This document shows positions 8,752-16,861 of a DNA stretch of 64,000 nucleotides, in pieces (position 1 is the first letter of the stretch; each line of letters opens with the position of its first letter). Where the stretch lies: positions 186,001 to 250,000 of the forward strand of contig NZ_SUMF01000001.1 in the NCBI RefSeq assembly GCF_005048205.1. Reading direction: 5' to 3'. A program made the translations under genes and the position numbers. Source of the stretch: Chitiniphilus eburneus (lineage in GTDB: Bacteria; Pseudomonadota; Gammaproteobacteria; Burkholderiales; Chitinibacteraceae). Below the pieces are notes generated by a model, which saw only the letters and a program-made list of their open reading frames with translations, was not told the DNA's origin and searched no databases.

Positions 8752-9998
8752 TGCGGTAACGGCTCCACCAGCGGGGCCTCGGGCGGCAGATCGGCACGCC
8801 CGGCCGACAAGGTACGCGGCACCAGCGTCCGCTGTACCACGCCATCCGGCCCGATCGACAAGCGCCCGGTCAGGCCATCGTCGATGCGCACATTGCCGGG
8901 CGGCGTATCGCGTAGCGCCATCGCCAGCCGCCACGCATCCACGCCCAGCGCGAACAGGCGCTCCAGATCGTTGGATTTACCGCGCGTGCGTTTGTAGAAG
9001 TCGTAAGTGGGGTTGTCCGGATCGGCCAGCCAGGGGATGTCCAGGAAGCGGATACCGGCCAGATCGACCAGCGCCGTCGCGCCCAGGCCGCCCGGATCGA
9101 TCTGGCTGGTGGCGAACACCGGCAGCATATTGCCGAGGAACGGCCGGATCCGCCGTGCATTGCGCGTATCGGCGGCGAGGAAGATCGCGTCTGCGCCGCT
9201 GCTGTCCAGTTGCGCGCGCAGGCCGGTGTAATCGGTGCCCTGCACCACCAGCGTCGCCGGCAGCGTATTACGGTCGAGCCGCCAGCCCTCGCTGAACCCT
9301 TGTGCCATGCGCTTGGCGAGCACGCCGTCGGCCAGCACCACCACCGGCCGGTTCACGCCCTGCTCGGCAACGAAACGTGCGGCCTGCTGAGCCTCGGTCT
9401 CCACCGACAGGCTGAAGCTGTACAGGTGGGGACGACGTAGCGTTTCTTCCGAAAAGCTGTTCAGCGCGATGACTGGAAAGTCGAACTGCGCGTTGTCGGC
9501 GATATAGCTCACCGCCGTTTTGGTCAGCGGCCCGATCACCGCCACGGCCCCCTCGGCCTGCGCCCGCTGGAACGCCGCCAGGATGTCCTGCTCGTTGTCC
9601 GAGGTATCCACTGTGCGTACCTGCGGCATGCCACTGGCACTGAGCGTGCGCTCGGCCGACAGCACGCCAGCGCGGATCGTCTCAGCGGCGGTACGCCACG
9701 ATTTGGACTGGGTGGGCAGTAACAGCGCGACGAACGCCGGACCGCGCTGCGGCGCCGGCGTGGGGGCAGCGCCCGCTTCGGGGAGCGGTGTGGATTGAGG
9801 CGGCGCCTCATCCTGCAATGGTCGCAGTTCCACCACCGGCGTCGGCATTGGCGTAGGCAGTGGCTGCAACACCAATGGCGTATCCGTCTGTGGCTTGGGC
9901 GACGAGGCACAACCGCTGGCCGCCACCAGGACCGCGCCGTATAGTGCGAACGCGATCAGGCGCCTACAGCGCCGCGCGAGGAGACCGAGAGCGTGCAT
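8748..9998 (-). CDS. lpoA: LpoA-like lipoprotein, penicillin-binding-protein activator (short form)
   Basis: An outer-membrane lipoprotein related to LpoA, which activates PBP1a for peptidoglycan synthesis. The 416-residue protein has a lipoprotein signal ending VAASGC, a Pro/Thr-rich linker (about residues 30-75), then a periplasmic-binding-protein-like domain beginning [15 protein letters not shown]. It lacks the N-terminal TPR domain of the E. coli protein, as is usual in betaproteobacteria. The ATG at 9998 follows GGAAGG at good spacing. It is adjacent head to head to the rsmI start and overlaps yraN by 4 nt. Confidence 0.85.
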   Translation of the reverse strand: MHALGLLARRCRRLIAFALYGAVLVAASGCASSPKPQTDTPLVLQPLPTPMPTPVVELRPLQDEAPPQSTPLPEAGAAPTPAPQRGPAFVALLLPTQSKSWRTAAETIRAGVLSAERTLSASGMPQVRTVDTSDNEQDILAAFQRAQAEGAVAVIGPLTKTAVSYIADNAQFDFPVIALNSFSEETLRRPHLYSFSLSVETEAQQAARFVAEQGVNRPVVVLADGVLAKRMAQGFSEGWRLDRNTLPATLVVQGTDYTGLRAQLDSSGADAIFLAADTRNARRIRPFLGNMLPVFATSQIDPGGLGATALVDLAGIRFLDIPWLADPDNPTYDFYKRTRGKSNDLERLFALGVDAWRLAMALRDTPPGNVRIDDGLTGRLSIGPDGVVQRTLVPRTLSAGRADLPPEAPLVEPLPQ

Positions 9999-10868
9999 AA
10001 CGAGCCCTTCCAAATCACAAGGCCTGCATTATATGTGGTGGCCACACCCATCGGGAACCTGCGGGATTTCTCCGCCCGCGCGCGCGAGGTGCTGGCGCAG
10101 GTGGACGTGATCGCCGCCGAGGATACCCGCGTCACCGGGCAACTGCTCAAGCACTTCGGCATCGGCACGCCCATGGTCAGTCTGCGCGAGCACAACGAAC
10201 GCGCCATGGCCGAAAAACTGATCGCACGCCTGGCCGCCGGCGAAGCCGTAGCGCAGGTGTCCGATGCCGGCACCCCCGCGATTTCCGACCCCGGCGCCCA
10301 ACTGGTCGCGGCGGTGCACGCCGCTGGCTACCCCGTGGTGCCCATTCCCGGCGCCAGCGCGCTGACTACCGCGCTCTCCGCCGCCGGCTTCACTTGCCCG
10401 CATACCTTGTTCTACGGCTTTCTGCCACCGAAGCGCAAACAACGCCAGGACGCCCTGGCGCCACTGGTTGCCCTGCCCTACGTCACCGTGTTCTACGAAG
10501 CGCCTCACCGCATCCTCGACACGCTCGCCGACCTGGCAACGGCCTTCGGCGGAGCGCGCATCGCCGTCATGGCGCGTGAACTGACCAAGACCTTCGAAAC
10601 GATCCGCCGCGCACCGCTGGCCGAACTGGCCGCCTTCGCCGAAACCGACGCCAACCAGCAGCGTGGCGAGTTCGTCCTGCTGATCGACGCAGCCCCCACC
10701 GACAGCCCGGCCCAGGAAGCAGGCGAACACGACGCCATCCTGGCCCCACTGGTTGCCGAGCTGCCGGTCAAGCAGGCCGTCGCCCTTGCCCAGACCATCA
10801 CCGGCGCGCCGCGCAACGTACTGTACGCAAGGGCGCTGGCACTCAAGCAGGGCGCCGACGACGAATAA
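9993..10868 (+). CDS. rsmI: 16S rRNA (cytidine1402-2'-O)-methyltransferase RsmI
   Basis: 2'-O-methylates C1402 in the decoding centre of 16S rRNA using S-adenosylmethionine. The 291-residue protein carries the tetrapyrrole-methylase fold and RsmI signatures: LYVVATPIGNLRDFS at the N-terminus, AEDTRVTGQLL, VSDAGTPAISDPG, and ELTKTFETI. The GTG at 9993 has GAGGAG upstream and gives the expected N-terminus. This start codon abuts the lpoA start codon on the other strand (GTG then CAT at 9993-9998). Divergence from lpoA-yraN-diaA-dolP is the conserved arrangement. Confidence 0.93.
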   Translation: MHNEPFQITRPALYVVATPIGNLRDFSARAREVLAQVDVIAAEDTRVTGQLLKHFGIGTPMVSLREHNERAMAEKLIARLAAGEAVAQVSDAGTPAISDPGAQLVAAVHAAGYPVVPIPGASALTTALSAAGFTCPHTLFYGFLPPKRKQRQDALAPLVALPYVTVFYEAPHRILDTLADLATAFGGARIAVMARELTKTFETIRRAPLAELAAFAETDANQQRGEFVLLIDAAPTDSPAQEAGEHDAILAPLVAELPVKQAVALAQTITGAPRNVLYARALALKQGADDE

Positions 10869-10875
10869 CCTCCGC

Positions 10876-10905
10876 TTGCCAGCCGCCGCGCGCTTCGGCC
10901 ATAAT
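10876..10905 (+). promoter_or_regulatory. putative sigma-70 promoter of tRNA-Leu
   Basis: TTGCCA (10876-10881) and CATAAT (10900-10905) are spaced by 18 nt and end 13 nt before the tRNA. Recognised by similarity to consensus only. Confidence 0.55.
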
Positions 10906-10918
10906 TGCGCCCTTCCCT

Positions 10919-11003
10919 GCCCGGGTGGCGAAATCGGTAGACGCAGGGGATTCAAAATCCCCCGCCGCAAGGCGTGTCGGTTCGAGTCCGACCCCGGGCA
11001 CCA
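10919..11003 (+). tRNA. tRNA-Leu (anticodon CAA)
   Basis: The acceptor stem GCCCGGG pairs with CCCGGGC, with discriminator A and an encoded CCA at 11001-11003. The anticodon stem GGGGA/TCCCC surrounds the loop TTCAAAA, with CAA at 10953-10955. It has the long variable arm of a class II tRNA (CGCCGCAAGGCG region) and the T loop TTCGAGT. It reads UUG codons. Confidence 0.97.
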
Positions 11004-11007
11004 TCAA

Positions 11008-11036
11008 GAAAAACGCGGCTTCCAGCCGCGTTTTTT
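11008..11036 (+). terminator. rho-independent terminator of tRNA-Leu
   Basis: The stem AAACGCGGCT and AGCCGCGTTT around a TCC loop is followed by a T tract, starting 5 nt after the tRNA CCA end. Confidence 0.9.
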
Positions 11037-11363
11037 GCTTTCTGGCGCCCTTGTGCAAAGCTCGAGTACTTCCAAATTGCAAATACTCGACGGATCGGCA
11101 ATGCAGCCGGTCGCCACAGACGGTGATACCACTTGAGCGGCACGCCGGCCTTCTCGATCCGCCGGTCAGTTGGAATAGACGGGGCCAAGCCTTCAAATGC
11201 GCCCATGCCGGCCCGGCATAATTTGCGCGTCTACACCCGCATAAGTCCGCAAGTTTTGACCTCGACACCCGGATTCTTCATGCTTATTCGTCTGTAAGAC
11301 GTGGTCCACCGCAAACGATAGACTCTCAGCAGTTGTTCAATAATTTTTTACTCAGGCATACAA

Positions 11364-11612
11364 ATGATTTGGATTCCATTGGTTTTTGGCCTGATAGCGT
11401 TGATGCTAAGCGTCGTCGGCTTGATATTTGGCCTGATGGCTGTGCCAACAATTAACGAAAAGCTGGGCTTGGTATGCATCCTCTTCCCCATACTTGTTCC
11501 GCTTGTGTGTCTGCTTAACTATCGGAAAACGAAGTACGCCAGCAACTTCTTTTTGGGTGGATCGGGCTCCCTGTTGTTGGCAGGTATTTCAGCAGTGATC
11601 GTTTTAGCTTAG
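11364..11612 (+). CDS. small hydrophobic membrane protein, unknown function
   Basis: An 82-residue protein, nearly all membrane segments: IPLVFGLIALMLSVVGLIFG, LGLVCILFPILVPLVCLL and GGSGSLLLAGISAVIVLA. I do not recognise the family. It lies 17 nt before the DUF4262 gene on the same strand, so the two are probably co-transcribed. Base composition is less GC-rich than the surrounding core genes, in keeping with the accessory nature of the region between the two tRNA-Leu 3'-end copies. No clear ribosome binding site is visible, so the start is uncertain. Confidence 0.55.
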   Translation: MIWIPLVFGLIALMLSVVGLIFGLMAVPTINEKLGLVCILFPILVPLVCLLNYRKTKYASNFFLGGSGSLLLAGISAVIVLA

Positions 11613-11629
11613 CCCTACTCGGAGTCGTA

Positions 11630-12094
11630 ATGGATGCTGCTGAAGAAAAGGCACTGTCGGACATAGAACAATACGGGCTGCATGTCCTGCATGTATTGGA
11701 GGAGGAAGACCTACCCCCATTCACCTACACGATTGGGGTCGAGAAAACAATAGGGCATGCTGAATTTATTGTGATTGGGCTCAAGCAGGAATTGGCTCAG
11801 TTTGTGGTGAATGAATGTTATGCCAAGCTCCAGGCTGGTGAGTCAATCGAGCCAGGTGATTCGGTTGGTGGTTTGCTGGAAGGTTTCGATTGCAAGGTTG
11901 TAGAGTTCCCTAAAGACTCGTATAGGGACTACTTAGGCTGGGCTTTGTGGCTGTACAAAGGCTCCAACTTTCGCGCGTATCAAATCGTGTACCCGAATAC
12001 ATCTGGAGTGTGGCCTTGGGAGAAAGAGGCTGATGATTGGTTCAAGAGCTGGCAGCCAATACCGGGAGGCGCTCCGTGTGGCCAAGTGCGTTAG
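11630..12094 (+). CDS. DUF4262 domain protein
   Basis: A 154-residue protein resembling the DUF4262 family. The N-terminal part contains the family's pattern of a histidine-valine strand followed by PPFTYTIGVEKT, then a strand-rich core with HAEFIVIGLKQELAQFVVN. The C-terminal half (DYLGWALWLYKGSNFRAYQIVYP) also fits. No signal peptide or membrane segment is seen. The function of DUF4262 is unknown. The gene is moderately AT-shifted and lies in accessory DNA bounded by the tRNA-Leu and a partial copy of its 3' end. Confidence 0.75.
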   Translation: MDAAEEKALSDIEQYGLHVLHVLEEEDLPPFTYTIGVEKTIGHAEFIVIGLKQELAQFVVNECYAKLQAGESIEPGDSVGGLLEGFDCKVVEFPKDSYRDYLGWALWLYKGSNFRAYQIVYPNTSGVWPWEKEADDWFKSWQPIPGGAPCGQVR

Positions 12095-12267
12095 TCGCCG
12101 GCTTGGTGGTCGCAAGGGCACGGCCGCAGCGGTGATGCGGTAGTAGCGGCAGTACTTCCCCTGTTCTCGAATCGCGTTGGCACAGACATTCTTAGGTATA
12201 CAGGTAGGTATACGAAACTGGGTTTTTGAGTGCTGAACCTAATATTAATGCGGTTTGCAGGGTCATT

Positions 12268-12325
12268 TTCGAGTTCGACCCGGGCACCAGCAACAAAAAC
12301 GCGGCTTAGAGCCGCGTTTTTGTTG
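12268..12325 (+). repeat. degenerate copy of the tRNA-Leu 3' end plus terminator (possible att remnant)
   Basis: TTCGAGTTCGACCCGGGCACCA at 12268-12289 repeats the T-arm, acceptor and CCA end of the tRNA-Leu at 10981-11003, with one substitution and one missing C. It is followed, as at the tRNA, by a hairpin built on ACGCGGCT; here the stem is 16 bp and perfect (CAACAAAAACGCGGCT, loop TAG, 12291-12325). No complete tRNA can be folded upstream. It could be the distal attachment site of a past insertion at tRNA-Leu or the relic of a duplicated tRNA gene. Confidence 0.65.
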
Positions 12326-12573
12326 CCGGCAGTGTGGTGGTTCGTTCCGCAAAATGTACTCAGTGCAGCGGCTTGGCCAGCTTTCCAAAGCACTCTGGAT
12401 TTGTCCTGGGCCATCTGCGGAGCAAAGCGGCCAAGCGAGGGCCGAGCGGCCATTCCGTCGCCATTTCGGGCTACTTGGTATTTCCCGTTGAAGCATTGAA
12501 TCGATGAGCCGGATATAAAGTATTTGGCAATACATCGCCCCCCTACATCCATCATCTATCATCTATCAAGCGC
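12326..12573. other. intergenic stretch with no supported gene
   Basis: Open frames exist on both strands, but they are short, mutually overlapping, and lack start signals or recognisable motifs. The right end has a short tandem CATCTATCATCTATC. Confidence 0.5.
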
Positions 12574-12623
12574 AAGCCGAAAACCTGCGCCCGGTTCAAC
12601 GCCGGGCGCAGGTTTTCAGGCTT
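12574..12623 (-). terminator. strong rho-independent terminator
   Basis: A 15-bp perfect stem (AAAACCTGCGCCCGG with CCGGGCGCAGGTTTT) and short loop has T-rich flanks on both sides. It is placed to end transcription of the leftward secreted-protein gene starting at 13528. Confidence 0.85.
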
Positions 12624-12697
12624 TAGCTTCCGACTGCCCACCTCTTGAGTAGCCAGTCTTTTGCGGGGCCATTTCCGTCAACAATCAGCACCGGGAA

Positions 12698-13528
12698 TCA
12701 GTTGGCCGGAATGGTGTATGTACCAGAGTGGCCAAGCAGAGAGTTGTTACCGCCAGTGGTAGAGATACCATGAACGTAAATGCCCATGCCAGGGTAGGAG
12801 CGCCAGTTGTAGATCGGGAAGGAAAAGCGATGAGGGACGTTTGACGTACCGCATGCTGCGCTCACCGCGGATTCGGCCGGAACCGATGCAGGGCCGCCCG
12901 TGACGATGGTACCGGTAGGCCATGCGCCGCCCAGGTAGACATGCACGTCGATGGACCGGGCAACGCGCTGCTGGCATGCCCATCCATAGACGGTGGGGAT
13001 ACCCGAAGCATCCTTGTATACACCATCGATCCAGCCCGTGATTTCACCCGGCGGCTGAGGCTGCGGCTGTTGCGGGGCAGTAACGGTGATGCTGACCACC
13101 GAGGAGCGGCGATACTGCGGCGAGTTGCTTGCCGGTACGACGTATTTGCCTTCCAGGAAGATCTGGTGAGTGCCAGGTGCCAGGCGGAAGGTATTGTCGA
13201 ACTGCCAATTGATATCCGCGCCTGAAACGATCGAGGGGCTACCGTCGATGTAAACGGTATAGGACGGCGAGAAATAGAGCCTCACGCAGTCCGCCGGATA
13301 ACCAATGATGCCGCTGTTGAAGGTGCCGGCCCCACTGATCCGAACCAGGGCAGTGCCGTTGCCATCGGCCTGGAAGGTTTGTTGTGGGGACGGTGTATAG
13401 AGATTGGTGCCCATGGTCGTTGTGAATGTGCCCGAGATAAGTGGGCAGTTCGCAGCCATGGCCGATGACGCTGCGATCAAAGCGATCACCGCTGCAGCGT
13501 TGTGGGCGAATCGAACTAACAAGGACAT
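12698..13528 (-). CDS. secreted two-domain beta-rich protein with Pro/Gln linker
   Basis: A 276-residue exported protein. A signal peptide (VIALIAASSAMAA) precedes a Cys-containing N-terminal beta domain (about 26-152) that resembles an Ig-like or carbohydrate-binding fold, with YTVYIDGSPSIVSGADINW and GTHQIFLEGKYVVPA. A PQQPQPQPPGE linker leads to a C-terminal domain (about 165-276) with GWIDGVYKDASGIPTVYGWAC, SIDVHVYLGG and IYVHGIS. I know this C-terminal pattern from surface or secreted proteins of proteobacteria but cannot name a function. No catalytic motif is seen. It lies between the two tRNA-flanked accessory zones. Confidence 0.7.
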   Translation of the reverse strand: MSLLVRFAHNAAAVIALIAASSAMAANCPLISGTFTTTMGTNLYTPSPQQTFQADGNGTALVRISGAGTFNSGIIGYPADCVRLYFSPSYTVYIDGSPSIVSGADINWQFDNTFRLAPGTHQIFLEGKYVVPASNSPQYRRSSVVSITVTAPQQPQPQPPGEITGWIDGVYKDASGIPTVYGWACQQRVARSIDVHVYLGGAWPTGTIVTGGPASVPAESAVSAACGTSNVPHRFSFPIYNWRSYPGMGIYVHGISTTGGNNSLLGHSGTYTIPAN

Positions 13529-13685
13529 GCTCTCTCCAGGAGTAAGTGGTGTGGTTTAGCAGGGCAAAGCAATTACTGAAGCTGCCACCTCAATAATTTC
13601 TTCTAAATTACACAAAAATACAAATATTTGTAAAATTAATAGAATTTAATGGTCAGCATCGTGCTTTCGTGTATATGCCTACGGA
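13529..13685. other. AT-rich upstream region of the secreted-protein gene
   Basis: The stretch from 13580 to 13660 is strikingly AT-rich against the neighbourhood (runs such as ATTTGTAAAATTAATAG). It probably contains the promoter of the leftward gene at 13528, but no single promoter can be picked. Confidence 0.4.
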
Positions 13686-13712
13686 CGTAAAAAAGCCGCC
13701 CGGGGGCGGCTT
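13686..13712 (-). terminator. leftward rho-independent terminator
   Basis: The stem AAGCCGCC / GGCGGCTT is followed on the minus strand by a run of T. It would terminate leftward transcription arriving from the AT-rich accessory genes. Confidence 0.7.
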
Positions 13713-14123
13713 GGCGTCTCACTGTAGCGATGATCAGGATTCGCGATCGCTCGCTGCGGCCATTGATGGCGCGAAGCGGCTCGAACGTGATCGCAACCTT
13801 CTCGAGCCAGTTGTTCTGCTCCGCGAACCGCTTCTGTGACAGCTTCGCTACGTAGCTTTCAATAACTTTGCGGGCCTGCCGAGTCTGCCGGCGCGGTGGA
13901 AATGATGCCCACCAATGGAGGCATCAGGCCAAGGGGGCGTGGAGCCCGTTTGCATGCGCCATCGCTTGGCGGATGAAGGCAGAATCATCGCGGGATCATT
14001 CAGACAGCAGTCATGCCAAAGCCGGCGACGGGGGGCGCGCACAGCCCATCGATTGCGTCGGCAGGGGCGCACTCTGCATTGATCAATGGCCCGCCCCCCA
14101 GGATTGCACCAGCGTAAGCGCCT
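13713..14123. other. accessory intergenic stretch, no supported gene
   Basis: No frame has a credible start and family match. The minus strand around 13715-13865 is open and could be the tail of a degraded gene, but I cannot identify it. Confidence 0.4.
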
Positions 14124-14713
14124 CTAGCTACCCGGCTGTATTGCCTTCCCAATTAAATCAGAAACTGGGGTTTCCCAACCTTTTTCTGCCCATAGATGAG
14201 AATACGCTTCTTTTTCCATTGAATAATGGAAAGAGCCTTCTTTATTATTTTGCGGTTCCGCCTCTATTTTTCCATTCAAAATATTCTTGCAATTATTAAT
14301 AAATAAAAACTCCATCACTCGTGATAATTTATCATACGACGAGCTTAATGTATCATGCCAAACATCTATATCAACATGCCTTTGCATCAGTATCGGTCCA
14401 GTGTCGATACCATCATCTATGATATGAATAGTTACCCCTTTTGGTGTATTTTCCAAATAACTCCATATATTTGGATCCGCCCCTCTCCCAAAAGGAAGGA
14501 CGGCTATATGCAAATTAATTAATTTACCACAAAACCAGTCTATTTCTTTTTTCTTAATAATGTGTCTATACCTATAGCTGACACCAAATTTTATATTATT
14601 TTTTCCAAAAATTCAATATCAAATTTTTTTTCTGTCCGCACAACAGAATATCCGATATTCATTAAATAATTTTCAATCGACACACATTTCGGGCCAAGAT
14701 ATAAGACTGTCAT
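14124..14713 (-). pseudogene. frameshifted formyltransferase-domain protein (Fmt/WbkC-like), AT-rich
   Basis: Two adjacent minus-strand frames together make one formyltransferase of about 195 residues. The N-terminal part starts at the ATG at 14713 (MTVLYLGPKCVSIENYLM) and reaches FDIEFLEK, then hits TAA at 14591. The next frame continues KFGVSYRYRHIIKKKEIDWF, then NLHIAVLPFGRGADPN, the folate-binding-type motif TPKGVTIHIIDDGIDTGPIL, and ends at 14124. One missing A in the run at 14599-14604 (six instead of seven) explains the break. Such stand-alone domains formylate amino sugars or other amines; the substrate here is unknown. Composition is far more AT-rich than the genome, pointing to horizontal transfer. 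Confidence 0.75.
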
Positions 14714-14864
14714 ACACCACTCTAAGATATATAACCTATCGCAGAGTACGCACTCCCTGCGACAGGCAAAATTGTTATAGGTATCCATGCAAGGAGCGCG
14801 CCGAGGAAATAGCAAAAACCAATCCATCAGGCAATCCCAAAGCCGGGCGGTTGCGCGCACCTTC

Positions 14865-15163
14865 TCATCTCTGCCTCTTTATAAGATTTTGAAGGTTATA
14901 GCCAAGCTCGTTGAGCCGCGTCAAAGCCATTGACCGGAGCCGTGGAAGGTAAGCTCCCCTCTGGCATAGCCGATCTGCCGCAAAGCCCGGATAAATGTTG
15001 TGGTTTGCAGATGAGACGCGCCCTCGCCATTCCTTGCTGTGGGTAAGACGCACTGCTTACTTTCGGATATCGCCTGCAATTCATTCAGAATCACCAGAGC
15101 TTGACGGGAAAGCGGGACGATGTGCATCTGCTTTATTTTCATCTTTAAGGCCGGCATGTGCAA
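14865..15163 (-). pseudogene. remnant of a P4-type tyrosine recombinase (integrase)
   Basis: Only the catalytic core survives. One frame reads KMKIKQMHIVPLSRQALVIL, then GYARGELTFHG, matching the conserved MK...HxVPLSxQA and TxHGFR core of P4-type phage integrases. A single missing T near 14938 shifts the frame, after which RSMALTRLNELGYN continues the HGFR-MA-T-LNE-GYN motif. The N-terminal arm and the catalytic tyrosine end are missing. It lies on the 3' side of tRNA-Arg(CCG), the usual place for an integrase of an island at a tRNA. Confidence 0.7.
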
Positions 15164-15826
15164 TTCAGTGGCCTTGAAATCGACTCGGCCTTGGCCGGTT
15201 CCCCAACCCGGGCAAAAACCAAAGGCGCGGGAGACAAAAAACTCATACGCATCTATGCGGCGGAATTGGTGATGGCCGCTCGGTGGCCCCTGAGATCCGG
15301 GGCAAAGGCGCCGCGCAAGTTAGCGGCAACATCCCGCCCGGATCTGCCAGTGACGATGGCGTAGCGGAATATCCACCCGCATTCCGCAAGGCCAGAGGGA
15401 CAACAAAAAAAGCGTCCCGTCCTCGGCGCGGCGCGGCGCAGCGCACCCAAAAGTTCTCTGGCGGTGATGCCGCCCAGGAGGGTCGGGTGTCTTAAAATGC
15501 ACGAAAAAGGTTCTTATTCAAGACGTTGCATCTTTCCGGCGAAGCGGTAGGCCATTCGCCAGGATTTTTAGCAGGTAGACGTGACTTACAGGAACGGCCC
15601 GCCGTCCGGGTGTTTTTGCACCTTGCCGTTGCCGCTCACGCGCCAGGCAATGCGAGACTGTCTGAAATTGAATGTCTGACTATCACCGCTTATCACCGCT
15701 TTTTAAACGGCTCTGGATGGAGTAGCCAAGAGAAAACTCGTCCCGCTCGCTCCAGACGAACACCATGCTGGTGGGGCCGGGATAAGCAGAGGGAAGAGTT
15801 GGATTGGCGCAAGGCCTTGATTTGAT
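15164..15826. other. degraded island DNA between integrase remnant and tRNA-Arg
   Basis: No intact gene. The minus strand around 15185-15450 translates in broken frames to SFLSPAPLVFARVGEPAKAE and GGYSATPSSLADPGG, which recall Ash/Icd-like proteins of P4-type prophages; this is a memory-based resemblance at low confidence. A 10-bp word TATCACCGCT is directly repeated at 15681-15700. Confidence 0.35.
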
Positions 15827-15903
15827 TGGCGCACCCGACAGGGATCGAACCTGTGACCTTCAGCTTCGGAAACTGACACTCTATCCAACTGAGCTACGGG
15901 TGC
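15827..15903 (-). tRNA. tRNA-Arg (anticodon CCG)
   Basis: On the minus strand GCACCCG pairs with CGGGTGC, with discriminator G and an encoded CCA at 15827-15829. The anticodon stem TCAGT/GCTGA encloses TTCCGAA, giving CCG (reads CGG). D-arm GCTCAGTTGGATAGAG and T-arm CAGGTTCGATCCCTG are regular. Degraded integrase sequence lies beyond its 3' end. Confidence 0.97.
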
Positions 15904-15956
15904 GGAGAGAGGAAGCGGATCATATCGCGTTTCTCCAGGGGCGTCCATGCGCGGCT

Positions 15957-15984
15957 TTGTGGGGCCAGTGTTTGCCGGTATAAT
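15957..15984 (+). promoter_or_regulatory. putative sigma-70 promoter of the cytochrome c gene
   Basis: A perfect TATAAT at 15979-15984 has a weak -35 (TTGTGG, 15957-15962) 16 nt upstream. The start codon of the cytochrome gene is ~68 nt downstream. Confidence 0.5.
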
Positions 15985-16051
15985 CCGCGCGGTTATCACC
16001 GGACCCCAGTCCGGCCTAAAACGAATCAACTCAATGACAAGGGATGGCAGC

Positions 16052-16804
16052 ATGAGCGGTTCCAATGTCGCCGGCGGCGCACAAAAGGTAGTCGGCATGA
16101 TTTTGGCAGCGGTAATCGGTTTCCCGCTGCTGATCTTTCTGGTGGCCAAGTTGTTTACATCCGGTTCCGGCGTGGACCTGGGCCTGTCCACCATGACGGG
16201 CGAAGCGATTTCCGCGCGGTTGCAACCGATCGGGGCGGTCAAGGTGGTCGAAGGCGGCCCACCGGGATCGCGTAGCGGCAAGGCCGTCTATGAAGCGGTC
16301 TGTATGTCCTGTCACGCCACCGGCATGGCCGGTTCCCCGAAGTTCGGCGACGCGGGCGCCTGGGCGGCCCGGATCGCCAAGGGCTTCGAAACCCTGTCCA
16401 AGCACGCCATCGAGGGCTTCAATGCAATGCCCGCGCGCGGTGGCGCATCCGATCTGACCGACGATGAAGTGAAGCGCGCGGTGGCCTACATGGGCAACGC
16501 GGGCGGCGCCAAGTTCGAAGAGCCGAAGGTTGTGGGCGCGGCAGCGGGTGGTGCGGTCGATCCGGCCACCAAGGGCAAGGAAATCTACGATTCGGTCTGC
16601 ATGGCCTGCCACGCCACCGGCATTTCCAATGCGCCCAAGTTCGGCGACAAGGCCGCCTGGGCGCCGCGCCTGAAGGATGGCGTGGATGCCGCCGTCGCCA
16701 TTGGTATCAAGGGCCTGAACGCCATGCCGCCCAAGGGTGGCTATCAAGGCTCGGACGATGAGTTCAAGGCTGCTGCGCTGTACATGATCAACGCCGCCAA
16801 GTAA
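16052..16804 (+). CDS. membrane-anchored diheme cytochrome c (cytochrome c5-like)
   Basis: A periplasmic electron carrier tethered to the inner membrane. The 250-residue protein has an N-terminal anchor (MILAAVIGFPLLIFLVAKLF) and two homologous cytochrome c domains. Each has a CxxCH heme site (CMSCH at residue 84; CMACH at residue 183) and a downstream methionine ligand in GFNAMPARGG / GLNAMPPKGG. This is the tandem cytochrome c5 arrangement. The ATG at 16052 has AAGGGA 8 nt upstream; earlier in-frame starts at 15947 and 16034 would extend over the promoter. It is followed directly by a terminator, so it is monocistronic. Confidence 0.9.
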   Translation: MSGSNVAGGAQKVVGMILAAVIGFPLLIFLVAKLFTSGSGVDLGLSTMTGEAISARLQPIGAVKVVEGGPPGSRSGKAVYEAVCMSCHATGMAGSPKFGDAGAWAARIAKGFETLSKHAIEGFNAMPARGGASDLTDDEVKRAVAYMGNAGGAKFEEPKVVGAAAGGAVDPATKGKEIYDSVCMACHATGISNAPKFGDKAAWAPRLKDGVDAAVAIGIKGLNAMPPKGGYQGSDDEFKAAALYMINAAK

Positions 16805-16820
16805 GCGGCTTGCAGCAGAT

Positions 16821-16846
16821 CAACGGGCGGCCTGGCCGCCCGTTTT
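16821..16846 (+). terminator. terminator after cytochrome c
   Basis: ACGGGCGGCC / GGCCGCCCGT stem followed by TTTT, 20 nt after the stop codon. Confidence 0.85.
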
Positions 16847-16861
16847 CATTGGAGTGAACGG

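Noticed and set aside
13713-15826. Direct repeat of the tRNA-Arg(CCG) 3' end as far boundary of an island
   Set aside because: Searched by eye for GGCGCACCCGACAGGG-like words; only a short GATTGGCGC at 15802-15810 was found, too short to count.
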